64,000 bases of DNA from Acidobacteriota bacterium (GCA_022828085.1 JAJEIY010000030.1:35250-99249); one strand, 5' to 3'; shown: positions 1 to 8,660, counted from the stretch's first letter. The notes: generated by a model not told the origin, from the letters alone. Made by a program: numbers and translations.

Positions 1-999
1 CAGCGCCCTTGCCGCTTCGTAAGCGACCGCCGGGTAGTACTCGGTTACCGGTCCGCCGAACTGCGCCTCGTACCGTTCGACGAAGTGCCGCGACCGCTCG
101 TAGGGCAGCGCCCGGGTCCACCACTGTGCCGAGACCAGGTGGGAAACCGCCTCGCCAAGGCCCTCGCGAACCGAGCGCTCGGGGCCGCGCGCCCCGTAGC
201 TCACCGCGATGTGCCCGAGCCCCTGTTCCACATAGGCGCGGTGTTGCAGCAGGAAGTCGGGTTCGTGGGCGTCCGACAGAAACACGTCGGCTTCGACCGA
301 ACGCACTTTCACGATCAGCGAGGTGTGGTCGCTCGAGAGGTGTTCGAAGGATTCGTCGAGGACGAGTTCGAACCGGTCCGTCTGCCCTTCGATGACGTCG
401 TGAACGCCGGTCCGGTATTCCCGGCCGTGGTCCGTGTTCTGCCACACCATCGCGACCCGAAGCGGCTTGGGAAGCCGATCCTGGTCCTGTTCCCACATCA
501 GCCACTCGAGCGTCGTGCTCGCGAGCGACTCCACGGGGCTGAGCGCCCCGAAGACCCACTGGTTGCCTTCGCGAAAGATCGATTTCGACGCTCCCCCGGC
601 ATTCATGAAGGGAATTCCGCGGCGCATCGGCACGATCACCTGGGCCTGGACCAGCGGGGTGGAATACCCCGACAGGAGAGCGACGGCGCCGTCGACGGCG
701 ATCAGCCGCTCCAGGAGGCTCGGGGAGATGGAGGCGTCGCTCTTGTCGTCGTAGACGCGCAATTCGATCGGGCGCCGAACCCCGTCGATCTCCACGCCGC
801 CCGCCGCGTTCGCCTCCTCGACGGCGAGTTGGTATCCGTCCCGGAAGAACCCGCCGACGTTGGCGTGTTTGCCGCTCAGCGGGAGCGCGGCCCCGATTCG
901 GATCGTGTCGTCACCGCCGCCCGAGCAGGCCTGAAACAGGCCCACGCCGAGCAGAAGTCCGAGAACGGGAAACCATCGAGGACGCGAGTCAGGAGTCAT
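1..999 (-). CDS. ABC transporter substrate-binding lipoprotein, branched-chain amino acid type (partial)
   Basis: The reading frame starts at the ATG at 999 (minus strand) and runs off the left edge, so the C-terminus is missing. The N-terminus is a lipoprotein signal peptide ending in a lipobox (LFQAC, Cys25), so the mature protein should be a lipid-anchored periplasmic receptor. After it come the type I periplasmic-binding-protein features of the LivJ/amide-binding family: IRIGAALPLSGK, then GYQLAVEEANAAGG, then VALLSGYSTPLVQAQ. These receptors deliver a small amino acid, amide or urea-like ligand to an ABC permease, which would lie to the left of the window. A TAGGAT -10-like hexamer lies at 1032-1027 on the same strand. 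The ligand cannot be told from sequence. Confidence 0.85.
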   Translation of the reverse strand, partial: MTPDSRPRWFPVLGLLLGVGLFQACSGGGDDTIRIGAALPLSGKHANVGGFFRDGYQLAVEEANAAGGVEIDGVRRPIELRVYDDKSDASISPSLLERLIAVDGAVALLSGYSTPLVQAQVIVPMRRGIPFMNAGGASKSIFREGNQWVFGALSPVESLASTTLEWLMWEQDQDRLPKPLRVAMVWQNTDHGREYRTGVHDVIEGQTDRFELVLDESFEHLSSDHTSLIVKVRSVEADVFLSDAHEPDFLLQHRAYVEQGLGHIAVSYGARGPERSVREGLGEAVSHLVSAQWWTRALPYERSRHFVERYEAQFGGPVTEYYPAVAYEAARAL

Positions 1000-1121
1000 G
1001 GCGGGAGCCGGGCGAGGGAACCGGAAATCCTACCAAGACCGGCCTCGTCCGGCGCACCGATTTACCCCCTCCGGCCCGCCGTCGCTGACCCGCGGGACCG
1101 TCGACCGCCCCAACCCGACTC

Positions 1122-1127
1122 TACAAT
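1122..1127 (+). promoter_or_regulatory. -10 element (TACAAT) of a probable leaderless promoter
   Basis: TACAAT ends 10 nt before the ATG at 1138 and there is no Shine-Dalgarno between them. A weak -35-like TCGACC lies at 1101-1106. The close spacing implies transcription starting at or just before the start codon. Confidence 0.45.
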
Positions 1128-1137
1128 CGCGGCCCTC

Positions 1138-1974
1138 ATGTCCAGGCGCGGCGCGCAACACCGGGAGGCCGGGATTCCGGCGATGGAAGTGCTGCGGATC
1201 CGCGACATCCGGCTGCACGAGGAAGTGGATCTCGCCCGGGTAGCGGCGCTGATCGAGCGGTTGGGTTCCGACGGAATCCTCCGGAATCCCCCCATCGTCG
1301 CGCGGCTGGCCGACGGCCGCCGGCTGCTCCTCGACGGAGCGAACCGGATCGAAGCACTGAGGCGCATGGGAATGCAGCATGCCCTCGTGCAGACCGAGAC
1401 GTTTGGAGATGACGCCCTGGGTCTGACTCACTGGAACCACGTGATCCGCGCCCGGGAGGCGGCGCTGATCCTTGAGGATCCGCCCGCCGCCACCGGGTTC
1501 CAGCGCCCGGGGGAGTCGCGCGGTCCGGAGGGCGAGCCCTTTTGCCGGCTCTGGTCACCTGCCGGCGAGGCCACGGCGCTCGTGGGCCCTCCCGGTCCGG
1601 CGGAGCGGGCGGCGGCGCTCCGCGAGCTCTGCACGCGCTACACGCATCCTCGCGCCCGGCTCGCCCGTATCGCGCACCGCGACCTCGATGAGGTCCGATC
1701 CGCCTACCCGGAGTTCGGCGGTCTGCTGGAGTATTCGGACATCTCGAAGGAGCAGGTGCTCGCCACGACCGAGGCCGGCGAACGGTTGCCGTCCGGGATC
1801 ACCCGGTTCCTGGTTCCCCGGCGTGTCCTGGGTTTCAATCTTCCCCTGTCGTTCCTGGAAACGAACCTTCCGCTGGACGAGAAGCGCCGCCGCCTCGAGG
1901 ACCTGGTGGCCGATCGCTTCGAGACCGGGCGCGTCCGCTACTACGCGGAGCCGGCCTTCGTCTTCGACGACTAG
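1138..1974 (+). CDS. SbnI-like ParB/Srx-fold protein (putative free L-serine kinase)
   Basis: The 278-residue product matches the layout of Staphylococcus SbnI (about 254 aa), a ParB-fold protein that phosphorylates free serine in siderophore synthesis. Visible features are LHEEVD near residue 27 (SbnI has the catalytic Glu in LHE), the nucleotide-site loop DGANR at 66-70 (DGVHR in SbnI), and a C-terminal third with GITRF and NLPLSFL, equivalent to the SbnI segment with GVTRF and a similar strand. The start at 1138 follows a close -10 box. A second in-frame ATG at 1183 gives a 263-residue protein closer to family length. No siderophore genes are visible nearby; a binding-protein gene is divergent. 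Family assignment is good; serine kinase activity is inference. Confidence 0.7.
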   Translation: MSRRGAQHREAGIPAMEVLRIRDIRLHEEVDLARVAALIERLGSDGILRNPPIVARLADGRRLLLDGANRIEALRRMGMQHALVQTETFGDDALGLTHWNHVIRAREAALILEDPPAATGFQRPGESRGPEGEPFCRLWSPAGEATALVGPPGPAERAAALRELCTRYTHPRARLARIAHRDLDEVRSAYPEFGGLLEYSDISKEQVLATTEAGERLPSGITRFLVPRRVLGFNLPLSFLETNLPLDEKRRRLEDLVADRFETGRVRYYAEPAFVFDD

Positions 1975-2070
1975 CCGTCCCGGAGGCGGTGGGACCGCGC
2001 CCGCCGGGCGACGGGGTGATCACCGCGGCTTGGGTTACGATTTTTCACCGCACCGCACCAGGAGAAACCG

Positions 2071-2817
2071 TTGTCGGGACACAGCAAATGGCACTCGATC
2101 CGCCACAAGAAGGCGATCGTGGACGCGAAGCGCGGCAAGGCGTTCACCCGGCTGCTCAAGGAGGTCACCATGGCCGCCCGCATCGGCGGCGGCGACCAGC
2201 AGTTCAACCCGCGGTTGCGGCTGGCGGTCGAGAAGGCGAAGGCCGGGAACGTTCCCCGCGACAACATTGACCGCGCCATCAAGAAGGGCACCGGGGATCT
2301 CCCCGGCTTCCGGCTGGAAGACGCCAGTTACGAGGGTTATGCGGCGGGCGGGGTCGCCGTCTTCGTCCAGGCGGCGACCGACAACCGGAACCGCACCGTC
2401 AGCGACGTCCGTCACCTGTTCTCCAAGTACGGCGGCAACCTGGGCGAGAGCGGCTCCGTGAACTGGATGTTCGAGAAGGCAGGCCAGTTCCTGGTGCCCA
2501 AGGGCCAGGCCTCCGAAGACGACCTGATCGACCTGGTCCTGTCGAGCGGCGGCAGCGATGTGCTCGAGGACGGCGAACACTGGGACCTGCGTTGCCCCCC
2601 CGAGGCCTTCGGGGCCGTGAGGGACGCGCTCGGGTCGAGCGGGATCCGGTGCGACAGCGAGGAGATCGCCATGCTCGCGACCCAGCATGTGCGCGTCGCC
2701 GGCGGTGAAGCCCAGCGGGTGCTCAGGCTCATGGAGGCCCTCGAAGACCACGAGGACGTGACCGGCGTGTGGGCGAACTTCGACATGGACGACGAAGAGC
2801 TGGACGTCGCGTCCTGA
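2071..2817 (+). CDS. yebC: YebC/PmpR family protein
   Basis: The 248-residue protein starts MSGHSKWHSIRHKK, the invariant opening of YebC/PmpR/TACO1 proteins, with the family's usual length and three-domain shape. Members are cytoplasmic and have been described as DNA-binding regulators and, more recently, as factors that help ribosomes through proline-rich stretches. The start codon is TTG at 2071, preceded by AGGAG at a good distance, and a TACGAT -10-like box lies at 2036-2041. It heads the ruvC-ruvA-ruvB operon, a gene order conserved in many bacteria. Confidence 0.95.
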   Translation: MSGHSKWHSIRHKKAIVDAKRGKAFTRLLKEVTMAARIGGGDQQFNPRLRLAVEKAKAGNVPRDNIDRAIKKGTGDLPGFRLEDASYEGYAAGGVAVFVQAATDNRNRTVSDVRHLFSKYGGNLGESGSVNWMFEKAGQFLVPKGQASEDDLIDLVLSSGGSDVLEDGEHWDLRCPPEAFGAVRDALGSSGIRCDSEEIAMLATQHVRVAGGEAQRVLRLMEALEDHEDVTGVWANFDMDDEELDVAS

Positions 2818-2876
2818 CCGAGCAGCCTCCGTTGGATCCGTCGAAGGCCGCCGGTGACTCCGGGATTCGTCCCGGG

Positions 2877-3383
2877 ATGCGGGTCGTCGGCCTCGATCCC
2901 GGTTCACGGATCGCCGGTTGGGGGGCAGTGGACGAAACGGAGGGCCGTCTGCGGGTCGTGGACTTCGGGGTCGTCCGGTGTCCGGCCCGCGACCCGCTCG
3001 TGCTGCGCCTTCAGAGGCTTCATCGGGAGATCGGCGAGGTCATCCAGCGGCTCCACCCCGACGAGGTCGCGGTGGAGTCGGTCTTCAGCGCGGCCAGCGC
3101 CGGGGCGGCCCTCACGCTCGGGCACGCTCGCGGCGCGGTACTGGTAGCGGCGGCAAATCTCCCCGTCGCCGAGTACAGCCCGCGCAGCGTCAAGCAGGCG
3201 CTCACCGGCTACGGGGCGGCCGGCAAGGGCTCGGTCGCCGGTATGGTGGCGAAGCGCCTCGGGATGGCCGAGCCGCCGGACGCGGAGGACGCGGCGGATG
3301 CGCTGGCCGTGGCGATCTGTCATCTCGACGCCCGGCGGGCCGCGGCCCGTCTCACCCGCGCAGTGCAGGGACGGCCGCGATGA
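2877..3383 (+). CDS. ruvC: Crossover junction endodeoxyribonuclease RuvC
   Basis: RuvC is the dimeric nuclease that resolves Holliday junctions made mobile by RuvAB. The 168-residue product has the RNase-H-like fold signature: GLDPGSR with the first catalytic Asp at residue 7, VAVESVFSA with the catalytic Glu, and EDAADALAVAICH with the C-terminal Asp pair. I chose the ATG at 2877 because it puts the first beta strand at the N-terminus as in other RuvC proteins; an in-frame TTG at 2832 would add 15 residues. The stop codon overlaps the ruvA start (ATGA). Confidence 0.95.
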   Translation: MRVVGLDPGSRIAGWGAVDETEGRLRVVDFGVVRCPARDPLVLRLQRLHREIGEVIQRLHPDEVAVESVFSAASAGAALTLGHARGAVLVAAANLPVAEYSPRSVKQALTGYGAAGKGSVAGMVAKRLGMAEPPDAEDAADALAVAICHLDARRAAARLTRAVQGRPR

Positions 3384-3982
3384 TCGAGCGCCTCGCCGGC
3401 CGGCTCCTCGAGACAGGCGAGGGAGAGGTGCTGATCGACGTGGGCGGCATCGGCTTCCGGCTCCAGGTGCCCTCGGGCACCGCGTCGCGCCTTCCCGCAC
3501 CCGGGGACGAGGTCCGCCTCACCGTGCGCATGCTGCTCCACCGCGAGGAAACCGTGCAGCTCTATGGCTTCGGCAGCCGGGAGGAGGCGCGCTTCTTCGA
3601 CCAGCTCCGCGGGGTCAACGGCGTCGGGCCCTCGGTGGCCCTGAATCTCCTGTCGCTCTCCGTTCCCCGGCTTCGCCAGGCGATCCGGGACAAGGAAGTG
3701 AAGTTCCTCCAGGGGGCACCCGGAGTCGGGGCGAAGCTGGCGCGGCGCCTCATCACGGAACTCGCGGAAGCGCTTCCTGACGACGAGAACGACGCGCCAG
3801 CGCCGGCGCCACGCGATCCGGTCCACGAACAGTTGGTCACCGCGTTCACGAACCTGCAGTTCACCGACCGGCGCCGCATCGAAGAGGTCGTGCAGTCCGT
3901 CCGCGCCGAGAAGCCCGACGCCGAAGTCCAGGAACTCTTCAAGGCGGCGCTCAATCGCCTCTCTTCCCGAGGATCCGCATGA
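3380..3982 (+). CDS. ruvA: Holliday junction branch migration subunit RuvA
   Basis: The 200-residue protein has RuvA length and order: an N-terminal OB-fold (MIERLAGRLLE), helix-hairpin-helix motifs GVNGVGPSVAL and GAPGVGAKLA in the middle, and a flexible acidic/proline linker before a small C-terminal domain that contacts RuvB. RuvA tetramers bind the four-way junction and load RuvB. The ATG overlaps the ruvC stop, and its own stop overlaps the next start (ATGA), so translation is likely coupled along the operon. Confidence 0.96.
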   Translation: MIERLAGRLLETGEGEVLIDVGGIGFRLQVPSGTASRLPAPGDEVRLTVRMLLHREETVQLYGFGSREEARFFDQLRGVNGVGPSVALNLLSLSVPRLRQAIRDKEVKFLQGAPGVGAKLARRLITELAEALPDDENDAPAPAPRDPVHEQLVTAFTNLQFTDRRRIEEVVQSVRAEKPDAEVQELFKAALNRLSSRGSA

Positions 3983-5985
3983 CCGCGCCCTCTCCCTCGC
4001 CGGCCGACACCAACGAGTTCTGGGGCCGGGCCCAGGAACGGCTGACGGAAGCGTCCGGCCTGCTGACGCGGGTCCGCCGCGTTTCGACGGCGCGGCTGGC
4101 GGTGGTCGTGGTGGCGCTCGCCCTCGCGCTCGGCGCCGGCGACGTCGGGTTCTGGTCCCTGTGGTGGGTCCTCGTCCCGGTCGCCCTGTTTGTCTGGCTG
4201 GCCTTCGTGCACGACCGCCTGCTGACCCGGGCGCGCGGCGTCCACCACGTCGCCCAGCTCTACCACCGGGCCGCGATCCGGGTCGATCGGGACACCGAGG
4301 GGGAGGCGGGCAGTCCGGACACGCCGGCGGCCGCGATCCGGCGGGGCGGGACTCCCGCCCACCGCAACACGGTCGACGAGGACCATCGTCTCGCGGACCG
4401 GCGCCACCGGATCTCCGATCTCGGGGAGAGTCACCTCGGCGACCATCTGGACCTCTTCGGTTCGGGTGGACTCTTCGATCGGCTCGCCGACTGGCGGACC
4501 GACACGGGCGGCGAAACGCTCGCGGGGTGGCTGCTCCGGTCCGCGGCGCCGGAGGAGGTCGCCGGCCGCCAGTTGGCCATTCGGGAGCTCGGCGTCCGGA
4601 TGGAAATCCAGGAGACGCTCGCGGCGACGGGCGCTCTCGAGCCGTGGCCGAGCACCCGATCCTCGGTGGTGCTCGATTGGCTGGCTGCCGAGGGCGGGGC
4701 CGGTGACGGGCCCGGCCGGCCCGCGTCCGGGCCGGAGGACACCTCCGTCGCACCTTCGGGCCGACAGCCCGAGGTGCTGCTCGGGGTGCTGGCCGTCCTG
4801 CTGAGTGCGACCATGCTGGGGGGGCTCGCGCACTGGATCACGGCGGGGGAGGCGTCGTTCTTTCTCGCCGCGGTGTCCCTCTCGGCGGCGTGGGGCCTCT
4901 GGCTCCGTTCGCAGGTGCGGGACCAGGAAACCGTCCTGCGGCTGATGGAATCGGAGATCGCCGGCATCCGGCAGATCGCGCTCTCCGTCACCTCCGAAGG
5001 ATTCGAGTCGCCCCTGCTGCGGGGACTTGCCGAGCGCCTGGCGCGCGCCGAGGTGGCGCTCGGGGAGCTGGAGCGGCTGCAGGTCCGCCTCGCCGCGCGC
5101 CGCAATCTGCTCTTTGCGCCGCTCGCCGCCATGTTGTTCTGGGGCACGCATCACCGGTGGGCCATCGAGCGCTGGCGGCGCCGTCACCAGCGGGAGGCGC
5201 GGGGATGGGTGCGGGCCGCCGGGGAGTTCGACGCCCTCCTGGCGCTCGCGCAGTACTGCATCGAGCGCCCCGGACACGTCTTCCCCGAGTTCGACGACGT
5301 GCCCGGCTTCGAAGCGCGGGGTCTCGGTCACCCGCTGATCCCGGAAGCGCGCCTGCAGCGGAACGACGTGCGGCTCGGCCGCGGGGAAGCCGACATGCTC
5401 ATCGTCACCGGCTCCAACATGTCCGGGAAGAGCACCCTGCTGCGGACGATCGGCGTCAACTTCGTCCTGGCCCGGATGGGGGCGCCCACGGCCGCGACGA
5501 CGTTCCGCATCGGGCCCCTCGCCCTCGGGGCCTCGATCGCCGTCCACGATTCGCTCCAGGACGGCGTGTCCCGTTTCCTGGCGGAGCTGCTGGCGCTCAA
5601 GGCGGTGCTGAACACGGGTTCGGAAGGGGAGCCGCTGCTCTTCCTGCTGGACGAGGTCCTGCAGGGGACGAACTCGGACGACCGCCGCGCCGCGGTCGCC
5701 GCGCTCCTCCGCGAGCTGGGCCGGCGATCCGCCGTCGGCGTGATGACGACGCACGACCTGTCGCTTACGGAACTGGCTCACGAACTGCCGGGCCGCGTCC
5801 GCAACATGCATTTCACGGAGCGGGTGGTGGACGGCGCCATGGAGTTCGACTATCAGCTCCGGGACGGAGTCCTCGCCCGCGGCAACGCGCTCGACCTCAT
5901 GCGGATCCTCGACCTGCCGGCGCCCCGGGGCGAGGTGGCCGACTTCACCTCGCTGCCGGCCCCCGGACCGGGACGGGAAAACTGA
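3979..5985 (+). CDS. Membrane-anchored MutS-family ATPase
   Basis: The C-terminal third of this 668-residue protein is a MutS-type ATPase: Walker A TGSNMSGKSTLL near residue 477, Walker B LFLLDEVLQGTNS near 555 and the switch MTTHDLSLTEL near 595. The N-terminal mismatch-recognition domain of true MutS is absent. Instead there are two hydrophobic segments near residues 34-72 and two more near 265-310, so it is predicted to be membrane-embedded with a cytoplasmic ATPase. Similar membrane MutS-like proteins of about 600 residues occur in Bacteroidota and Acidobacteriota without a known job. It sits between ruvA and ruvB with a 4-nt overlap upstream, which suggests a link to recombination or junction processing. 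Not expected to do mismatch repair. Confidence 0.85.
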   Translation: MTAPSPSPADTNEFWGRAQERLTEASGLLTRVRRVSTARLAVVVVALALALGAGDVGFWSLWWVLVPVALFVWLAFVHDRLLTRARGVHHVAQLYHRAAIRVDRDTEGEAGSPDTPAAAIRRGGTPAHRNTVDEDHRLADRRHRISDLGESHLGDHLDLFGSGGLFDRLADWRTDTGGETLAGWLLRSAAPEEVAGRQLAIRELGVRMEIQETLAATGALEPWPSTRSSVVLDWLAAEGGAGDGPGRPASGPEDTSVAPSGRQPEVLLGVLAVLLSATMLGGLAHWITAGEASFFLAAVSLSAAWGLWLRSQVRDQETVLRLMESEIAGIRQIALSVTSEGFESPLLRGLAERLARAEVALGELERLQVRLAARRNLLFAPLAAMLFWGTHHRWAIERWRRRHQREARGWVRAAGEFDALLALAQYCIERPGHVFPEFDDVPGFEARGLGHPLIPEARLQRNDVRLGRGEADMLIVTGSNMSGKSTLLRTIGVNFVLARMGAPTAATTFRIGPLALGASIAVHDSLQDGVSRFLAELLALKAVLNTGSEGEPLLFLLDEVLQGTNSDDRRAAVAALLRELGRRSAVGVMTTHDLSLTELAHELPGRVRNMHFTERVVDGAMEFDYQLRDGVLARGNALDLMRILDLPAPRGEVADFTSLPAPGPGREN

Positions 5986-5996
5986 CGGAGCGCGGC

Positions 5997-7022
5997 GTGG
6001 GTGCGCGAGAGCCTCCGCCCGGCCGCCGGGACGAGGAGTTCCATCAGACTCTCCGCCCGCGGGACTTCGGGGAGTACGTCGGCCAGACCGCCGTCCTCGA
6101 ACAGCTCGAGATCAGCGTCGGCGCTGCGCGAGGCCGGGGAGAAGCCCTCGATCATGTGCTCCTCCACGGACCTCCCGGCCTCGGCAAGACCTCGCTCGCC
6201 GCGGTGCTGGCCCGGGAGCTCGACGTTCCCATGCACACCTCCGCGGGGCCGCTCGTACCGCGCACCGGTGACATGGTGGCGCTGCTGAACGCGCTGGCGA
6301 AGGGCGAGATCCTGTTCATCGACGAGATCCACCGCCTCGCGCCCGCCGTCGCGGAAGTCCTCTATCCGGCCATGGAGGACCACTACGTGGACATCATGGT
6401 CGGCGAGAAGCTGGGCGCCCACAGCCTCCGCATCGACCTGCCGCCCTTCACGCTGGTGGGTGCGACCACCCGCGCCGACCTGCTGACCGGCCCGCTGCGC
6501 GACCGGTTCCCGCTCGTCCACCAGCTCGAGTTCTATTCGGTCGAGGAGGTCGAACGGGTGCTTTCGCGCGCCGCGCGGGTGTTGGGGGTGCACCTCGAGC
6601 CGGACGCCGGACAGGAGATCGCCGCGCGGGCCCGGGGGACGCCGCGGGTCGCCAACAACCTGCTGCGGCGGGTGCGCGACTACGCCGAAGTGCGCAGTGA
6701 TGGGGTCATTCGCCGGGACACGGCGCTCGCGCTGCTCGAGATCGCGCAGGTCGACGAACAGGGGCTCGACCGTTTCGACCGCAAGATCCTCGAGAGCCTG
6801 CTCGACAACTTTGCCGGCGGGCCGGTGGGGGTGGCCAACCTCGCCGCCACCCTCGGGATGGACAACCGCACTCTGGAAGAGGTCCACGAGCCGTATCTCA
6901 TCTACCGCGGCTTCCTGCGGCGGACGGCGAAGGGACGCATGATCACCGACCGGGGCGCGAGGCACCTGGGGCGCGCCGCCTCGGGCACGCTGTTTCCGGA
7001 GACGCCGAACGCCAAGGCGTGA
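5997..7022 (+). CDS. ruvB: Holliday junction branch migration ATPase RuvB
   Basis: RuvB is the hexameric AAA+ motor that drives branch migration with RuvA. The 341-residue product shows the RuvB-specific opening LRPRDFGEYVGQ, Walker A GPPGLGKTSLA, Walker B ILFIDEIHRLAP, sensor 1 GATTRADLLTGPLRDRF with the arginine finger region, and a C-terminal winged helix. The start is GTG at 5997, preceded by CGGAG at 5986-5990; the same frame is open far upstream but that part is antisense-free shadow of the MutS-like gene. The stop overlaps the queA start. Confidence 0.96.
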   Translation: MGAREPPPGRRDEEFHQTLRPRDFGEYVGQTAVLEQLEISVGAARGRGEALDHVLLHGPPGLGKTSLAAVLARELDVPMHTSAGPLVPRTGDMVALLNALAKGEILFIDEIHRLAPAVAEVLYPAMEDHYVDIMVGEKLGAHSLRIDLPPFTLVGATTRADLLTGPLRDRFPLVHQLEFYSVEEVERVLSRAARVLGVHLEPDAGQEIAARARGTPRVANNLLRRVRDYAEVRSDGVIRRDTALALLEIAQVDEQGLDRFDRKILESLLDNFAGGPVGVANLAATLGMDNRTLEEVHEPYLIYRGFLRRTAKGRMITDRGARHLGRAASGTLFPETPNAKA

Positions 7023-8122
7023 TCCCGGCGCCGGCGACGGTCGATCGAAGGTTGCGGACTTCCGACTTCGCGTACGAACTGCCCGCGGAACTCGTTGCGC
7101 AGGCGCCGCCGGCAGCGCGGAGCGATGCCCGTCTGCTCCATCTCGGGCCCGGAGGCCGGACCGCGCACCTGGGTTTTTCCGGCCTTCCGTCGCTTCTCCG
7201 GCCGGGCGATCTGCTGGTCCGCAACGTCACCCGGGTGATCCCCGCCCGCGTGCCGGCCAGGAAGGAGGTGGGCGGCGGGCGCGTCGAGGTGTTCCTCCTC
7301 CCGGGGGACGAGGGGCCGGGAGGGCTCTTCCGGGCCCTCACCCGGCCGGCGCTGCGGCCGGGCGTCCGCCTGCTCGCCGGCGAGGGGCACCCGGTCCGCC
7401 TGGAGGTGGGAACCGATCTCGGCGGGGGGCAGCGCCGGATCCGGATCCTCTCCGGCGCGGAGGGGATTCTGGATCTTGCCGAGCAGGTGGGACGGACACC
7501 CCTGCCGCCCTACATCCGCCGCGATCCCGAGGGTTCGGAAGGGCCGGACGGGACGGACCGGGAGCGGTATCAGACCGTGTACGCCCGTTTCCCGGGTTCC
7601 GTGGCGGCGCCGACCGCCGGTCTCCACTTCGAATCCGGGATGTTCGCCCGGCTGCGCGCGAGCGGCATCGAGATCGTGGACCTGGTGCTGCACGTCGGTT
7701 ACGGGACCTTCGCCCCGGTTCGGGTCGAGGACCCCCGCGACCACGACCTGGCCGCGGAGAGGTTCTTTCTTCCCGATGCGACCCGGAGGGCGGTTCTCGC
7801 CCAGTTGGCCGAGGGCCGCCGGGTGGTGGCGGTCGGGACGACCACCGTCCGGGTGCTCGAGACTCCCGGGGTCCTGGAAGGCGACGGAATTGCCGGATCG
7901 ACGTCGCTGCTGATCCTCCCGGGCCATCGCTTCCGGGTGGTCTCCGCGATGCTGACCAACTTCCATCTGCCCGGCAGTTCGCTCCTCATGCTGGTCGCGG
8001 CGCTCGGCGGGACGGACGCGGTGCTCGCCGCCTATCGCGAAGCGGTGCGGCGGCGGTACCGCTTCTACTCCTACGGCGACGCCATGTTCGCGGAAAAAAG
8101 CGACGAAGCTGCCCCGCCGTGA
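7019..8122 (+). CDS. queA: tRNA preQ1 ribosyltransferase-isomerase QueA
   Basis: QueA transfers the ribose of S-adenosylmethionine to 7-aminomethyl-7-deazaguanine at the wobble position of tRNA, making epoxyqueuosine. The 367-residue product has family landmarks: FAYELPAELVAQAP at the N-terminus, SDARLL, then RYQTVYAR, APTAGLHF and the C-terminal NFHLPGSSLLMLV. It begins with GTG at 7019, overlapping the ruvB stop by 4 nt (GTGA), the last gene of the yebC-ruv operon. The partner tgt gene is not in this window. Confidence 0.96.
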   Translation: MIPAPATVDRRLRTSDFAYELPAELVAQAPPAARSDARLLHLGPGGRTAHLGFSGLPSLLRPGDLLVRNVTRVIPARVPARKEVGGGRVEVFLLPGDEGPGGLFRALTRPALRPGVRLLAGEGHPVRLEVGTDLGGGQRRIRILSGAEGILDLAEQVGRTPLPPYIRRDPEGSEGPDGTDRERYQTVYARFPGSVAAPTAGLHFESGMFARLRASGIEIVDLVLHVGYGTFAPVRVEDPRDHDLAAERFFLPDATRRAVLAQLAEGRRVVAVGTTTVRVLETPGVLEGDGIAGSTSLLILPGHRFRVVSAMLTNFHLPGSSLLMLVAALGGTDAVLAAYREAVRRRYRFYSYGDAMFAEKSDEAAPP

Positions 8123-8179
8123 TGACGCCGCCGGCTTGGAACGCCGGCCTCCGGCCGGCACCGCAGCGCGCCGCGCTGC
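8121..8179 (+). repeat. Modular intergenic hairpin repeat, copy A
   Basis: Follows the queA stop. It starts with TGATGACGCCGCCGGC, then the shared core CTTGGAACGCC, a perfect 7-bp stem with TCC loop (GCCGGCC/GGCCGGC, 8143-8159), then a second perfect 8-bp hairpin (8163-8179). The same two-hairpin plan recurs at 11895, 12013, 22188 (minus), 63791 and 63861. It could act as a terminator-like or REP-like element; function unknown. Confidence 0.8.
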
Positions 8180-8243
8180 AGGCGGTTGATCGCTGCCCGT
8201 TCCAGGGGCGCGCGGAGACGGGACCACCGGCGGGTGAGGCTCC

Positions 8244-8249
8244 TACAAT
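8244..8249 (+). promoter_or_regulatory. -10 element (TACAAT) of a probable leaderless promoter
   Basis: TACAAT ends 9 nt before the ATG at 8259. No Shine-Dalgarno sits in between and no good -35 is visible. It is the same hexamer at nearly the same spacing as in front of the gene at 1138. Confidence 0.5.
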
Positions 8250-8258
8250 CCGCCACCG

Positions 8259-8660
8259 ATGAAGCGCTCGCACGTAGATAGCGGTGTCTCCTGGGAGACC
8301 GAATTCGGCTATTCCCGGGCGACCCGGGTCGGAGACCGCATCCTGGTTTCGGGAACCACCGCGACCGGGCCCGAGGGGCCGGTCGCGATCGGCGATCCGG
8401 AGGACCAGACGCGGTTCGCGCTCGAAAAGGTCCGCACCGCGATCGAGGCGCTCGGCGGCCGGCTCGAGGAAGTGGTGCGGACCCGGATCCACGTGAAGCC
8501 CGGGACCGACTGGGAGTCGGTGGCCCGGGTCCACGGGGAGTTCTTCTCCGGCGTCCGGCCCGCCTGCACGCTGACCTACGCGGATCTCATCGGCGAGGAG
8601 TACCTCGTCGAAATCGAAGTCGAGGCGATCGTCGGGTCGGCGGTTGCGGAGGACGCATGA
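8259..8660 (+). CDS. RidA/YjgF family protein
   Basis: The 133-residue protein has the chorismate-mutase-like RidA fold: RVGDRILVSGTTA early, the central helix with GGRLEEVVRTRIHV, RPACTLTY around the substrate-binding arginine, and VEIEVEAIVG at the end. RidA proteins hydrolyse reactive enamine/imine intermediates released by PLP enzymes, or related imino compounds. RPACTLTY has the proline and arginine of the active-site segment, so activity is plausible, though subfamilies differ in substrate. The gene overlaps the start of the next gene by 4 nt, an unexpected partner. Confidence 0.9.
   Translation: MKRSHVDSGVSWETEFGYSRATRVGDRILVSGTTATGPEGPVAIGDPEDQTRFALEKVRTAIEALGGRLEEVVRTRIHVKPGTDWESVARVHGEFFSGVRPACTLTYADLIGEEYLVEIEVEAIVGSAVAEDA

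Noticed and set aside
85..1137. The plus-strand open frame running from 85 into the SbnI-like gene
   Set aside because: The first 350 codons are antisense to the substrate-binding protein gene. Homology begins only at about 1138-1183.
4890..5996. N-terminal extension of RuvB in the same open frame
   Set aside because: This part overlaps the ATPase domain of the MutS-like gene in another frame and has only Arg/Ala/Gly-rich shadow sequence; GTG at 5997 has a ribosome site.
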